From assembly GCF_003123725.1 (NCBI RefSeq), contig NZ_QETA01000007.1, forward strand, positions 124,001 to 188,000: DNA of 64,000 nt. Reading direction: 5' to 3'. Origin of the DNA: Corticimicrobacter populi. GTDB taxonomy: Bacteria > Pseudomonadota > Gammaproteobacteria > Burkholderiales > Burkholderiaceae_B. Positions 30,909 to 40,080 of this stretch are shown one piece after another. How positions within the stretch are numbered: position 1 is the first letter of the stretch; each line of letters opens with the position of its first letter. The position numbers were made by a program, and so were the translations under genes. The notes beneath the pieces were generated by a model, which worked only from the letters and a program-made list of their open reading frames with translations, had not been told where the DNA came from and made no database searches.

Positions 30909-30926
30909 TTATGCTGTTCCGCATAA
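30909..30926. promoter_or_regulatory. Candidate LysR operator in the divergent region
   Basis: TTATGC-N6-GCATAA is an exact inverted repeat 34 bp before the lysR-type gene's ATG. That is the usual location of the LysR recognition and autoregulation site. Confidence 0.55.
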
Positions 30927-30959
30927 TGCTATTTTTTCCATCAATCATGTCTTTTTGCT

Positions 30960-31886
30960 ATGGATAAGAGAATCACGCTGCGGCACCTGGAATCTTTCCG
31001 CGCCATCATGCTCTGCAAGACCGTGACCAATGCAGCAAATATGCTGCACGTCTCGCAGCCGGTCGTGACCCGGCTGATCGCGGATCTTGAAGAACGCATC
31101 GGTATCCAGTTGTTCGACCGGCGCAAGGGCCGGCTGTATCCCACCCCCGAGGCGGCCTTGCTGTACGAGGAAGTGCAGCGATCCCTGGCAGGCATCGAGC
31201 GCATCACCAGTTCCGCCGCGGAAATCCGCAGCCTGCAGCGCGGCAGCATCCAGATTGCGGCGGCACCGGCCCTGGCCCTGACATTTTTGCCGCAGGCCAT
31301 TGCCAGCTTTATCGAAAGCCGTCCCTATGCGCGGATACTATTGCTCATGCACAGCTCCCGCACCGTCATGGACATGGTCCAGGAGGAGCGCTGCGATATC
31401 GGTTTTGTGATTCTGTCCCTGCAACTGCAATCGACCTACGGCCGCCTGCTGATGTCGACCAAGATGGTCTGCGTCGTGCCGGCCACCCACCGGCTGGCCC
31501 ACAAGACCGTGATCGTGCCAACCGACCTGCGCGGCGAGCGCTATATCTCGCATCCCTATCTGCTGGATACCCGCACCAAGATCGATTCGGTATTTGCCGC
31601 CTACGGGGTCAGCCGGGTGCTGCATATCGAGACCCAGACCTCGTATGCCATGCTGCAATTGGTCGAGGCCGGTGCCGGCGTTGCGATTGTCGATCCGCTG
31701 ACCGCCTCTTGCTATGAAGGAAACGGCCTGCGCTTCATCGAGTTCGAACCTTCCATCACGACCAACTTTTCGCTGCTGATGGCACCTGACCGGGTACCCT
31801 CGATGCTGCTGCAACCCTTCATCGATCATGTCCAGGCGGAAATGCTGCGGCGCATTCCGCCGGAACTGGTCAACCGCGAGGACTAG
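30960..31886 (+). CDS. LysR-family regulator, OccR/NocR-like
   Basis: 308 residues. The N-terminal winged helix is ITLRHLESFRAIMLCKTVTNAANMLHVSQPVVTRLIADLEER (shown as ITLRHLESFRAIMLC and VTNAANMLHVSQPVVTRLI), with a C-terminal periplasmic-binding-like effector domain. It is transcribed divergently from the transporter/oxidase operon and is the obvious controller of it. The closest known groups (OccR, NocR) control opine uptake and oxidation, in line with the enzyme set. That link is inference. Confidence 0.88.
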   Translation: MDKRITLRHLESFRAIMLCKTVTNAANMLHVSQPVVTRLIADLEERIGIQLFDRRKGRLYPTPEAALLYEEVQRSLAGIERITSSAAEIRSLQRGSIQIAAAPALALTFLPQAIASFIESRPYARILLLMHSSRTVMDMVQEERCDIGFVILSLQLQSTYGRLLMSTKMVCVVPATHRLAHKTVIVPTDLRGERYISHPYLLDTRTKIDSVFAAYGVSRVLHIETQTSYAMLQLVEAGAGVAIVDPLTASCYEGNGLRFIEFEPSITTNFSLLMAPDRVPSMLLQPFIDHVQAEMLRRIPPELVNRED

Positions 31887-31914
31887 CCAACGGTGTCTGG
31901 AGACACCGCCCGCC

Positions 31915-32580
31915 TCAGCGCTTGTCGAGCCGGTGCGCCAGCCGATTGCCGACGATCTGGATGACCTGCACCATCGCGATCAGCAACACGACCGTCAGGA
32001 TCATGACATCGGTCTCGAAGCGATAATAGCCATAGCGGATCGCCAGGTCGCCGATGCCGCCACCGCCCACCACGCCGGCCACTGCCGAGTAGGACAGAAA
32101 ACTCACTGCCTGTACGGTCAGCGCCAGGATCAGCCCGGAACGGGCCTCCAGCAGCAGCACACGCCAGACGATCTGCAGCTCCGAGGCACCCATGGCATGG
32201 GCCGCCTCGATCACACCGCGCGAGACTTCGCGCACGGTCTGTTCGACCAGCCGAGCGAAGTAGGGAATGGCCGCCACCGACAGCGGTACGGCAGCGGCCA
32301 GCGGCCCGATCGAGGTGCCGGCAATGGCACGCGTGATCGGCACCAGCGCGACCAGCAGGATAATGAAAGGGAACGATCGGACCGTATTGACCACCCAGCC
32401 CAGTGCAGCATGCACAGGCCGGTTCTCCAGCGACTGTCCGGGTCCGAGCAGGAACAGCAGGATGCCGAGCGGGCCGCCAAAAATGATGGCTGCCGCCATG
32501 CCTACGCCCAGCATGAGCAGGGTCTGGCCGATGGCCGTCCAGAGTTCGGGCAGGATATTGATGATGTTCTGAGTCAGCAT
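31915..32580 (-). CDS. metI: Methionine ABC transporter permease
   Basis: 221 residues from the ATG at 32580; an in-frame TTG at 32619 would add 13 residues. The MetI signature is visible as SFPFIILLVALVPITRAIAGTSIG and AVAGVVGGGGIGDLAIRYGYYRF. It forms the D-/L-methionine importer with MetN and MetQ. It lies 48 bp after metN on the minus strand. Confidence 0.93.
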   Translation of the reverse strand: MLTQNIINILPELWTAIGQTLLMLGVGMAAAIIFGGPLGILLFLLGPGQSLENRPVHAALGWVVNTVRSFPFIILLVALVPITRAIAGTSIGPLAAAVPLSVAAIPYFARLVEQTVREVSRGVIEAAHAMGASELQIVWRVLLLEARSGLILALTVQAVSFLSYSAVAGVVGGGGIGDLAIRYGYYRFETDVMILTVVLLIAMVQVIQIVGNRLAHRLDKR

Positions 32581-32628
32581 GTTGAGCGTCGCTGCAAATG
32601 AAAATGGGGCCGGAGACAACCGGGCCGA

Positions 32629-33477
32629 TCAGGCTGCCTGCGCACGCGGCGCGGCGGCTGCCTCGGCCAGCGTGCCCGCTGCATGACGGCGCAGGATTTC
32701 GGCATCCTCCTGCTCGCGGGCCAGTTCCTGACCCAGGGCGCTCAGGCGCGGCGTCTGGAAGTCAGCCACGTCGAATTGCTCGACCAGCTCGCCATGCTCG
32801 AGTACGGCAACCCGGTCACACAATGCCTGCACCACCGACAGTTCATGCGTGACCAGCACCACCGTCACGCCCAGGCTATCGTTGATCTGCCTGAGCGTCT
32901 GCAACACGGCACGCGTGGTTTCGGTGTCCAGCGCCGATGTCGGCTCGTCACACAGCAATACCTTGGGATTCGGTGCCAGCGCACGCGCGATGGCGACCCG
33001 CTGCTTCTGCCCGCCGGAGAGTTGGGCGGGAAAGCTGTCCAGCTTGTCTGCCAGACCGACCACATCCAGGCACTCCTTCACACGCGCGGCGATCTCGGCC
33101 CGGCTCCGACTGCCATGGAGCTTGAGCGGGAAGGCGACATTGTCAAAGACACTGGCATTCTGGAGCAGGTTGAACTGCTGGAAAATCATGCCGGTCTGCT
33201 GGCGCGTTTCACGCAGATCCCGCTTGGACAATGCGGTCAGGTCACGCCCGCCGAACAGCACACGCCCCTGGTCCGGTCGCTCAAGCAGATTGATCAGCCG
33301 CAGCACCGTCGATTTGCCGGCACCGCTCTTGCCGATCAGGCCATAGATCTTGCCTGCGTGGATGTCCAGAGACACGGATTTGACGGCGTCGAAGACACGG
33401 CCATCAGGCAAGGCAAAACGCTTGCCCACGGCCTCGAGCCGGATGAGCGGCGCAGTGGAAGCATCAGAGATATGCAT
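32629..33477 (-). CDS. metN: Methionine ABC transporter ATP-binding protein
   Basis: 282 residues from the ATG at 33477. Walker A GKSGAGKST, MetN-typical RLINLLERP, QQTGMIFQQFNLL, signature LSGGQKQRVAIARAL and Walker B VLLCDEPTSALD are all present. The C-terminal tail after about residue 250 is Ala-rich (RRHAAGTLAEAAAAPRAQAA) and shorter than the ~340-residue MetN of enterics. The NIL/ACT-type methionine-sensing domain is therefore missing, and transinhibition by methionine is not expected. Confidence 0.9.
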   Translation of the reverse strand: MHISDASTAPLIRLEAVGKRFALPDGRVFDAVKSVSLDIHAGKIYGLIGKSGAGKSTVLRLINLLERPDQGRVLFGGRDLTALSKRDLRETRQQTGMIFQQFNLLQNASVFDNVAFPLKLHGSRSRAEIAARVKECLDVVGLADKLDSFPAQLSGGQKQRVAIARALAPNPKVLLCDEPTSALDTETTRAVLQTLRQINDSLGVTVVLVTHELSVVQALCDRVAVLEHGELVEQFDVADFQTPRLSALGQELAREQEDAEILRRHAAGTLAEAAAAPRAQAA

Positions 33478-33786
33478 GAGATATGAAACAGCAGCGAGAA
33501 ACAACGGCGGCCAGCAGGGCAGGCGCAAGGAGATAAGCAGGCAAGGCGGCAAAGTTAGCACGACACGGCATAAGGCCACCCGCCAATCATTCTATATTGG
33601 AATAAACAAATAACTTTTCCATCTGCTTATAATCATTATGGATATATAAACACCTAAAAATTATTAAGAACGGATATATGCACATCTACAATCGTGTGCA
33701 GCCGGGCACCACACTTTCTCCTGTCTTGCCACACCGGCACAGACTGACGCCCGGTCCGATTCTCCCTTCGCTGTAATCCCGCCATC
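33478..33786. promoter_or_regulatory. Divergent metN / metQ control region
   Basis: A 309 bp gap with an AT-rich core (33590-33670) and no gene. It contains ATTC-N7-GAAT (33589-33603) and the perfect palindrome ATAAT-C-ATTAT (33629-33639), either of which could bind a LysR-type sulfur or methionine regulator. TATATAA-like -10 candidates lie at 33642-33648. I found no SAM riboswitch-like structure. Confidence 0.45.
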
Positions 33787-34584
33787 ATGCTGTCACGCTT
33801 CCTTTCCCGCCTTTCCGGTGCCCTGCTCGCCGTTTCCCTGACTGTGCCTGCCCTGTCTCAGGCCGAAACCACCATTCGCGTCGGCCAGACCAGCGGCCCG
33901 CACGCCAAGATCATGGAAGTGGTCAAGCAAGTGGCTGCCCGCGATGGCCTGAACATCGAGATCATCGAGTTCGGCGACTATATCCAGCCCAATGCCGCAC
34001 TCGATGCCGGCGACCTCGACGCCAACAACTACCAGACCCAGCCCTTTCTCCAGGCACAGATCCAGGCACGTGGCTACAAGCTGACCAGCGTGGCCAATAC
34101 CGTGCTCTTCCCGATGGGCTTCTACTCGAAGAAATACAAGTCGCTGGACGAGCTGCCCGACGGTGCCACCGTAGGCATCCAGAACGACCCGGCCAATGCA
34201 GGCCGCTCGTTGCACCTGCTGCAGAAGTACGGCCTCATCAAGCTGCGCGAAGGTGCCGGCCTGGACGCCATCCCGCGTGACATTGCCGAAAACCCGCGCA
34301 ACCTCAAATTCCATCAGGTCGATGCCGGCCAGTTGCCGCGCTCGCTCGACGACCTCGATATCGCCTCGATCAACACCTCATTCGCCATCAAGGCAGGCCT
34401 GGTGCCCAAGCGTGATGCGATTGCCATCGAGGACAGCGACAGCCCGCACACCAACCTGCTGGTAGTGCGTACCGAAGACCAGGACAAGCCCTGGGTTGCG
34501 CAACTGATCAAGGCTTACCAGTCCGACGAGGTCCGTACCTTCATCGAAACCGAATTCGCCAGCTTCGCCATTCCCAGCTTCTGA
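33787..34584 (+). CDS. metQ: Methionine-binding protein
   Basis: 265 residues. A signal peptide (FLSRLSGALLAVSLTVPALSQA) lacks a lipobox Cys, so it would be a soluble periplasmic protein rather than a lipoprotein. NlpA/MetQ blocks include GPHAKIMEVVKQVA, IIEFGDYIQPNAALDAGDLDANNYQ (shown as IIEFGDYIQPNAAL and DLDANNYQ) and IASINTSFAIKAGL. It delivers methionine to MetNI. It is divergent from metNI rather than in one operon. Confidence 0.92.
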   Translation: MLSRFLSRLSGALLAVSLTVPALSQAETTIRVGQTSGPHAKIMEVVKQVAARDGLNIEIIEFGDYIQPNAALDAGDLDANNYQTQPFLQAQIQARGYKLTSVANTVLFPMGFYSKKYKSLDELPDGATVGIQNDPANAGRSLHLLQKYGLIKLREGAGLDAIPRDIAENPRNLKFHQVDAGQLPRSLDDLDIASINTSFAIKAGLVPKRDAIAIEDSDSPHTNLLVVRTEDQDKPWVAQLIKAYQSDEVRTFIETEFASFAIPSF

Positions 34585-34595
34585 TTCACCGCAGC

Positions 34596-35783
34596 ATGTC
34601 CATCTCCGCATCGCCTCTCGCGCCGTTCCGCGTCCTCGATCTTTCACGCGTACGCGCAGGCCCCACCTGTGCCCGCTTCCTGGCCGATTTCGGCGCAGAA
34701 GTGATCCGCATCGAAGCCCCTGCAGGCGTCGATCCCAACGAGGCGATGTTCGCCAACCGGGACAGCGGCGACTTCCAGAACCTGCATCGCAACAAGCACT
34801 CGCTGACGCTCAATCTCAAGCAGCCGGAAGGCAGGGAAATATTCCTGAAGCTGGCGGCCGAAGCCGATGTCGTCATCGAGAACTGGCGACCCGACGTCAA
34901 GACACGACTGGGGCTGGACTACGACACACTGAAAGCCGTCAATCCACGCATCATCCTGGCCAGCATCTCGGGCTTCGGCCAGACCGGCCCCTATGCCTCG
35001 CGCCCCGGCTTTGACCAGATCATCCAGGGCATGGGCGGACTGATGTCAGTCACCGGTTTTCCCGGTCAGGGTCCCGTGCGCGCCGGCCTGGCCGTATCGG
35101 ACGCCAGCGCGGGCCTGTTTGCGGCGCTGGGCGTGCTGACCGCGCTGCTCGAACGCGAGCGCTCGGGCCAGGGCCAATGGGTGCAGGCCTCGCTGCTGCA
35201 TGCCATGATCGCCATGATGGACTTCCAGGCGGCCCGCTACCTGGTCGATGGTGAAACACCCGTGCAGATCGGTAACGATCACCCCCTGACCAGCCCCATG
35301 GGCCTGTTCGAGGCAGCGGACGGTTACCTGAACCTGGGGGCCTCGGGCGATGGCAACTGGCTGCGGCTCTGCCGCGCACTTGAGCAGCCACAATGGCTGG
35401 AAGACCCTCTCTACGCCACCGAGCCCCGGCGCGTCGAACATCGTGCGCAACTCAATGCAGCGCTCAACACCGTCTTCGCCACCGGCACGGTCGCGCACTG
35501 GACCCGCTTGCTGAACGAAGCAGGCGTCCCTGCAGGGCCGGTCTATTCGATTCCACAGGTTTTCGAAGATGAGCAGGTCAGGCACCTGCAGGTTGCGGCA
35601 GACGTCACGGCCCCTGACGGCGCGATACGCCAATTGGTCTCGCAGCCCACGGTACTGAGCCGTACACCGGCCACGCTGCGCACCACAGCCCCCACGCCCG
35701 GCGAACATACCGAGATCATCCTGCGCGGCCTGGGCTACGACGATGCCGGCATCACCGCCCTGCGCGCCCGGCATATCGTCTGA
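34596..35783 (+). CDS. CaiB/BaiF (family III) CoA-transferase
   Basis: 395 residues. Family III features: FRVLDLSRVRAGPTCARFLADFGAEVI at the start (shown as VLDLSRVRAGPTCARFLA), KHSLTLNLKQPEGREIF, the region SGFGQTGPYASRPGFDQI, and VQASLLHAMIAMM. The catalytic Asp is expected in the segment around NRDSGDFQNLHRNKHS. It transfers CoA between carboxylic acids. It lies 11 bp after metQ and 10 bp before a crotonase, with which it probably forms a degradation step. The substrate is unknown. Confidence 0.87.
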   Translation: MSISASPLAPFRVLDLSRVRAGPTCARFLADFGAEVIRIEAPAGVDPNEAMFANRDSGDFQNLHRNKHSLTLNLKQPEGREIFLKLAAEADVVIENWRPDVKTRLGLDYDTLKAVNPRIILASISGFGQTGPYASRPGFDQIIQGMGGLMSVTGFPGQGPVRAGLAVSDASAGLFAALGVLTALLERERSGQGQWVQASLLHAMIAMMDFQAARYLVDGETPVQIGNDHPLTSPMGLFEAADGYLNLGASGDGNWLRLCRALEQPQWLEDPLYATEPRRVEHRAQLNAALNTVFATGTVAHWTRLLNEAGVPAGPVYSIPQVFEDEQVRHLQVAADVTAPDGAIRQLVSQPTVLSRTPATLRTTAPTPGEHTEIILRGLGYDDAGITALRARHIV

Positions 35784-35793
35784 GGAAAACACC

Positions 35794-36582
35794 ATGCCAC
35801 AGGTTGCCCTGACCATCGAAAACGGCATCGCCCGTATCCTGATCGATCATCCCGAGCGCCATAACGCCATGACCTTCGGGATGTGGCAACAACTGGCACA
35901 GCACTTCGAGACCATCGCCCAGGCACCCGAGGTGCGCGTGGTGGTGCTCAGCGGTGCCGGCGGCCGGGCCTTTGTCTCGGGTGCCGATATCTCCGAATTC
36001 GAACACCTGCGCGATTCGGCAGAACAGGTGCAACGCTATGAAGACACCGCCCAATTGGCGCTGAACGCCATCGCCGCCTGCGAACGGCCCGTGATTGCCG
36101 CCATCGAGGGCATCTGCATGGGCGGCGGACTCGGCCTGGCAGGTGCCGCAGACCTGCGCTATGCCAATCGCAGTGCCCGTTTTCGCATGCCTGCGGCCCG
36201 CCTGGGCGTAGGCTACAGCCTGCATGGCGTACAGAGGCTGGTCCAGTTGATCGGGCAGGCCAATACCGCCGATATTTTCTACACCGCACGCATTTTCGAC
36301 GCCCCCGAGGCATTGCGGCTGAATTTCATCCACGCTTTCCACGAAGACGGCGAATTCCATGCCGCGATCGAACGGGTCGCCGCCACCATCGCCGGCAACG
36401 CCCCCCTGCCCATCCGGGCCGCCAAGCTGGCGCTGCGTACACTGTCAGCGGGCCATGCCATCGATGCGGCCGCCGCACACGCAATCGAGCATGCCGTGCA
36501 GGCCTGCTTTGACAGTGCGGACTATCGCGAAGGCCGCAGCGCCTTTCTCGAAAAGCGCCCACCGGCATTCAAGGGGCAGTAG
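35794..36582 (+). CDS. Enoyl-CoA hydratase/isomerase family protein
   Basis: 262 residues from the ATG at 35794. The crotonase oxyanion-hole segments are RAFVSGADISEF and EGICMGGGLGLAGAADLRYA; Glu/Asp at the usual catalytic position cannot be confirmed without alignment (SARFRMPAARLGVGYSLHGVQRL region). It is co-directional with the CoA-transferase, suggesting activation of an acid to its CoA ester followed by hydration or isomerisation. Confidence 0.88.
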   Translation: MPQVALTIENGIARILIDHPERHNAMTFGMWQQLAQHFETIAQAPEVRVVVLSGAGGRAFVSGADISEFEHLRDSAEQVQRYEDTAQLALNAIAACERPVIAAIEGICMGGGLGLAGAADLRYANRSARFRMPAARLGVGYSLHGVQRLVQLIGQANTADIFYTARIFDAPEALRLNFIHAFHEDGEFHAAIERVAATIAGNAPLPIRAAKLALRTLSAGHAIDAAAAHAIEHAVQACFDSADYREGRSAFLEKRPPAFKGQ

Positions 36583-36600
36583 GTCGAAATCGATCCAGGT

Positions 36601-37437
36601 CTATTCAACCTGCTCGGCGTTGCGCCAAAAACGCCGCCGCGTCGGGTCCGGACGGGGCACGGCAGCAATCAGGCGCTGCGTATAGGCCTGTGCCGGTGCC
36701 TCGAAAATCTGGTCGGTCTGGCCCTCTTCGACCAGCCGTCCAGCCTCCATGATCGCCACGCGATCGGCAAAATGCCGCACCACACCCAGATCATGCGAAA
36801 TGAACAGGTAAGTCAGGCCATGCTCAGCCTGGAGATCCGCCATCAGATCCAGCACCTGCGCCTTGATCGACACATCCAGCGCCGATACGGCCTCGTCGGC
36901 CACGATGAAGGCCGGTTCGAGCGCCAGCGCCCGGGCGATCGCAATCCGCTGACGCTGCCCACCGGAGAACTGGTGTGGATAGCGCCGGGCATGGTCAGGC
37001 GACAGCCCCACCCGCTGCAACAGCGCCACCATGCGATCCTGCCGTTCCCGAGGCGTATGCAGCCGGTGGATCGCCATGCCATCCATGATCGCATCACCCA
37101 CCCGCCGACGCGGATTCAGGCTGGAATACGGATCCTGGAAAATAGTCTGCACACAGCGACGGAAACGCAACATCTCATCCCGCCCATGCAGCCCCGGCAC
37201 ATCGAAACCGGCCAATTGCACACGTCCCGCATCGGCGCGCTCCAGTGCCGTGATGCAACGTCCCAGGGTACTCTTGCCAGACCCCGATTCGCCTACGACA
37301 GCCAGCGTCGTGCCGGCCTCGACCACCAGGCTGACGTCGCGCACCGCCTGCACCGTCTCGCGTGGTCTGCCAAGCAGGGTGCGCCGCGTCACGAATGTCT
37401 TGCTCAGGCCGTCTACCTGCAGGATCGGGGTACTCAT
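36601..37437 (-). CDS. Peptide/nickel-type ABC transporter ATPase, DppF-like
   Basis: 278 residues. Walker A GESGSGKST, DppF-typical QTIFQDPYSSLNPRRRVGD, signature FSGGQRQRIAIARAL, Walker B FIVADEAVSALD (Glu-Ala instead of Glu-Pro). The start at 37437 overlaps the stop of the partner ATPase (ATGA). Last gene of the five-gene importer operon. Confidence 0.9.
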   Translation of the reverse strand: MSTPILQVDGLSKTFVTRRTLLGRPRETVQAVRDVSLVVEAGTTLAVVGESGSGKSTLGRCITALERADAGRVQLAGFDVPGLHGRDEMLRFRRCVQTIFQDPYSSLNPRRRVGDAIMDGMAIHRLHTPRERQDRMVALLQRVGLSPDHARRYPHQFSGGQRQRIAIARALALEPAFIVADEAVSALDVSIKAQVLDLMADLQAEHGLTYLFISHDLGVVRHFADRVAIMEAGRLVEEGQTDQIFEAPAQAYTQRLIAAVPRPDPTRRRFWRNAEQVE

Positions 37438-38276
37438 GAATAGCCCACCAGACGCCGTTGCGGATCACGGCGCGCATCCACATTCGGGACCGCCGCCAGC
37501 AGCGCACGCGTGTAGTCTGCCTGCGGCGCGGCAAAAATCTGCTCGACCGGGCCTTCCTCGACAATGCGCCCCTGGCGCATCACGATCACACGGTCCGCGA
37601 TTTCAGCCACGACGCCCAGGTCATGTGTAATGAACAACACCGCAGATCCCGTTTCGGCCTGGATGGAAAACAGCAGTTCAAGCACCTGGGCCTGTACGGT
37701 CACATCGAGCGCCGTGGTCGGCTCATCGGCAATGATCAGATCCGGCGACAATGCGCAGGCAATCGCGATCATCACCCGCTGGCGCATGCCACCCGACAGC
37801 TCGTGTGGCCAGGCCCGGGCACGCCGGGCCGCCTCGCGAATGCCCACCCGCTCCAGCAAGGCCACGGCACGCGCCATGGCCTGCGCCTGTGACACGCCAC
37901 GCTCATGGATGCGAATCACCTCGGCAATCTGCTCCCCAACCCGCATCGATGGGTTGAGCGCCGACATCGGCTCCTGGAAGATCATCGCAATCCGCCGCCC
38001 GCGCAGACCGTCGAATACCTCCGGGGAGAGCGTCAGCAGGTCCAGCCCATCGAACGACAGCGCATCGGCTGCGACACGTCCCGGCACATCGACCAGCCCC
38101 ATGATGGAAAAGCCGGTCACCGTCTTGCCGGAACCCGACTCGCCCACCAGGCAGACCACTTCGCCTCGCCGCAGAGTGAAGCTGACGCCATCGACGGCAC
38201 GCACATCACCTTCGCGGGTCTCGAACACCGTCTGGAGATTGCGCACCTCGAGCAGGACATCGTGTGGTGTCGTCAT
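37434..38276 (-). CDS. Peptide/nickel-type ABC transporter ATPase, DppD-like
   Basis: 280 residues. Walker A GESGSGKTV, QEPMSALNPSMRVGEQIAEV, signature LSGGMRQRVMIAIAL-type (LSGGMRQRVMIAIACAL), Walker B LIIADEPTTALD. Paired with the DppF-like ATPase as the two nucleotide-binding subunits. The start overlaps the permease stop by ATGA. Confidence 0.9.
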   Translation of the reverse strand: MTTPHDVLLEVRNLQTVFETREGDVRAVDGVSFTLRRGEVVCLVGESGSGKTVTGFSIMGLVDVPGRVAADALSFDGLDLLTLSPEVFDGLRGRRIAMIFQEPMSALNPSMRVGEQIAEVIRIHERGVSQAQAMARAVALLERVGIREAARRARAWPHELSGGMRQRVMIAIACALSPDLIIADEPTTALDVTVQAQVLELLFSIQAETGSAVLFITHDLGVVAEIADRVIVMRQGRIVEEGPVEQIFAAPQADYTRALLAAVPNVDARRDPQRRLVGYS

Positions 38277-39112
38277 CGCTGCAGCTCCGGGTTGAGCGTA
38301 TCCTGCAACCAGTCACCCAGGATATTGACCGCCAGCACCGTCAGAAACAGCGCGATCGACGGCACCAGGACAGGCCATGCATTGGTGAACAGATAATCCT
38401 TGAGCGTACCCACCATCTGTCCCCATGAGGGCGTGGGCGGGCGTACGCCCAGACCGAGAAAACTCAGGCCGGCCTCGAGCAGCATCGCGAACGAAAAGGT
38501 AAAGGACGCCTGCACGGCAATGATGGAATGCATGTTGGGCAGGATCTCGCGGCGAATGATCCAGCCGGTACCTGCCCCCAGTGACTGGGCTGCCAGGACA
38601 TGTTCACGCGCCTGGATGCTGCGCGCCACGCCCCAGGTGACCCGTGCGAACTGCGGACAATACAGCAGGCCTATCGTCATGACCAGCGTCGGCAGACTGC
38701 CACCGATGAAGGCCAGCACCACCAGCGCCACGAACGTCTCGGGCAGCGACACCAGCACATCAATGATTCGCACGATGGCTGCCTGCAGACGACGACCGGC
38801 AAACGCTGCGCAGACGCCGATGGTCACGCCGGAAATGCCTGCCACCAGCACCGCCGCAGTGGCCACGCCGAGCGAAACGCGTGCCCCATAGATTACCCTG
38901 GACAACAGATCCCGCCCCAGTTCATCCGTACCCAGCCAATGCGCAGCGTCCGGCGAAGCCAGCAGGTTGGCGGCATTGATGGCATAGGGGTCGGCCAGAC
39001 CCAGCCAGGGGGCGGTCAACGCCGCCAGCGCCAGCACGCCCAGGAAGCCTGCCGCCAGCCAGACGGCAATCGAGCGACCATGACCGGCCAGACGCATCGA
39101 CAGGGTCGCCAT
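38273..39112 (-). CDS. Peptide-type ABC transporter permease, DppC-like
   Basis: 279 residues from the ATG at 39112, which overlaps the upstream stop (TGATG); the longer open frame before it lies inside the neighbour. DppC features: HWLGTDELGRDLLSRVIYGARVSL, AAQSLGAGTGWIIRREILPN and LSFLGLGVRPPTPSWG. About six membrane helices. Confidence 0.9.
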   Translation of the reverse strand: MATLSMRLAGHGRSIAVWLAAGFLGVLALAALTAPWLGLADPYAINAANLLASPDAAHWLGTDELGRDLLSRVIYGARVSLGVATAAVLVAGISGVTIGVCAAFAGRRLQAAIVRIIDVLVSLPETFVALVVLAFIGGSLPTLVMTIGLLYCPQFARVTWGVARSIQAREHVLAAQSLGAGTGWIIRREILPNMHSIIAVQASFTFSFAMLLEAGLSFLGLGVRPPTPSWGQMVGTLKDYLFTNAWPVLVPSIALFLTVLAVNILGDWLQDTLNPELQR

Positions 39113-40065
39113 CAGCCTTTCCCCCGCATGCGGGGATCGAGCATACCCTGGATCAGGTCCACCGCCAGGCTGATCAGGATGAAGATGGCGAAGATGGCCA
39201 GCAGACAGCCCTGGATCACCGGATAGTCGCGTGCAAAGGCCGCACTGACCAGCAACGAGCTGAGGCCAGGCCAGTCGAACAATGCCTCGATAATGACCAT
39301 CCCCCCCAGCATGCTGCCTGCCCGGATGCCCACGATGGCGACCACGGGCGCGATGGCATTGGGCAAGGCATGACGCCATATCGCGCGCGCCGGCGACAGA
39401 CCCTTGGCCCGTGCCAGCCGCACATAATCCTTGCCCATGGTATCGGTCAGGCTGGCGCGCATCATGCGTGCGACCACCCCCATGAAATTCAGTCCCACCG
39501 TGAGTGCCGGCAGCGCCAGGCACATCAGGTGCGCCACCGGATCGTCGGCAAACGGCACGTAGCCCGACGAAGGCAGCCACGGCAGCCAGAGGCTGAATAT
39601 CAGTACCAGCACGATACCCAGCACAAACACCGGTGAAGAAAAACCAGCCACGGCAATGACCGAGGCCAGCATGCCGGCCGCCTTGCCGCGCTTCCGTGCA
39701 GCCACCACCCCCAGCGGCACACCCAGAAGCACGGCAATGGCCAAGCCCGCCGCAATCAGCTCTAAACTACGCGGAATGCGGCGTATCAACTCCGACGATA
39801 CTGCTTCGCCAGTGCGCAAGGACGTTCCAAATTCCCCCCGGAACACCTGCGCCCCCCACTGCCGAAACTGTACCGCCAGAGGCTGATCCAGCCCCAGTTG
39901 CGCACGCATATGCGCAACTGTCTGCGGGTCACTGCCCGCCTGTTCTCCCAACATCATGGCCACCGGATCGCCTGGCAGCATGTGGATGGCGAAAAACACC
40001 ACACATGCCGCCAGCGACAGGCTGGCCAGTGCAGCCAGCAGGCGTCGGGCAATGAATGCCGGCAT
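39112..40065 (-). CDS. Peptide-type ABC transporter permease, DppB-like
   Basis: 317 residues, about six membrane helices. It shows LPGDPVAMMLGEQAG, LGLDQPLAVQFRQW and the loop DYVRLARAKGLSPARAIWRHALPNA, all typical of DppB/OppB permeases. It lies 15 bp after the binding-protein gene. Confidence 0.9.
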   Translation of the reverse strand: MPAFIARRLLAALASLSLAACVVFFAIHMLPGDPVAMMLGEQAGSDPQTVAHMRAQLGLDQPLAVQFRQWGAQVFRGEFGTSLRTGEAVSSELIRRIPRSLELIAAGLAIAVLLGVPLGVVAARKRGKAAGMLASVIAVAGFSSPVFVLGIVLVLIFSLWLPWLPSSGYVPFADDPVAHLMCLALPALTVGLNFMGVVARMMRASLTDTMGKDYVRLARAKGLSPARAIWRHALPNAIAPVVAIVGIRAGSMLGGMVIIEALFDWPGLSSLLVSAAFARDYPVIQGCLLAIFAIFILISLAVDLIQGMLDPRMRGKG

Positions 40066-40080
40066 AGCCTGCGTCCTGCT

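Noticed and set aside
33478-33786. SAM riboswitch between metN and metQ
   Set aside because: No aptamer-like helices or conserved riboswitch segments; only AT-rich dyads.
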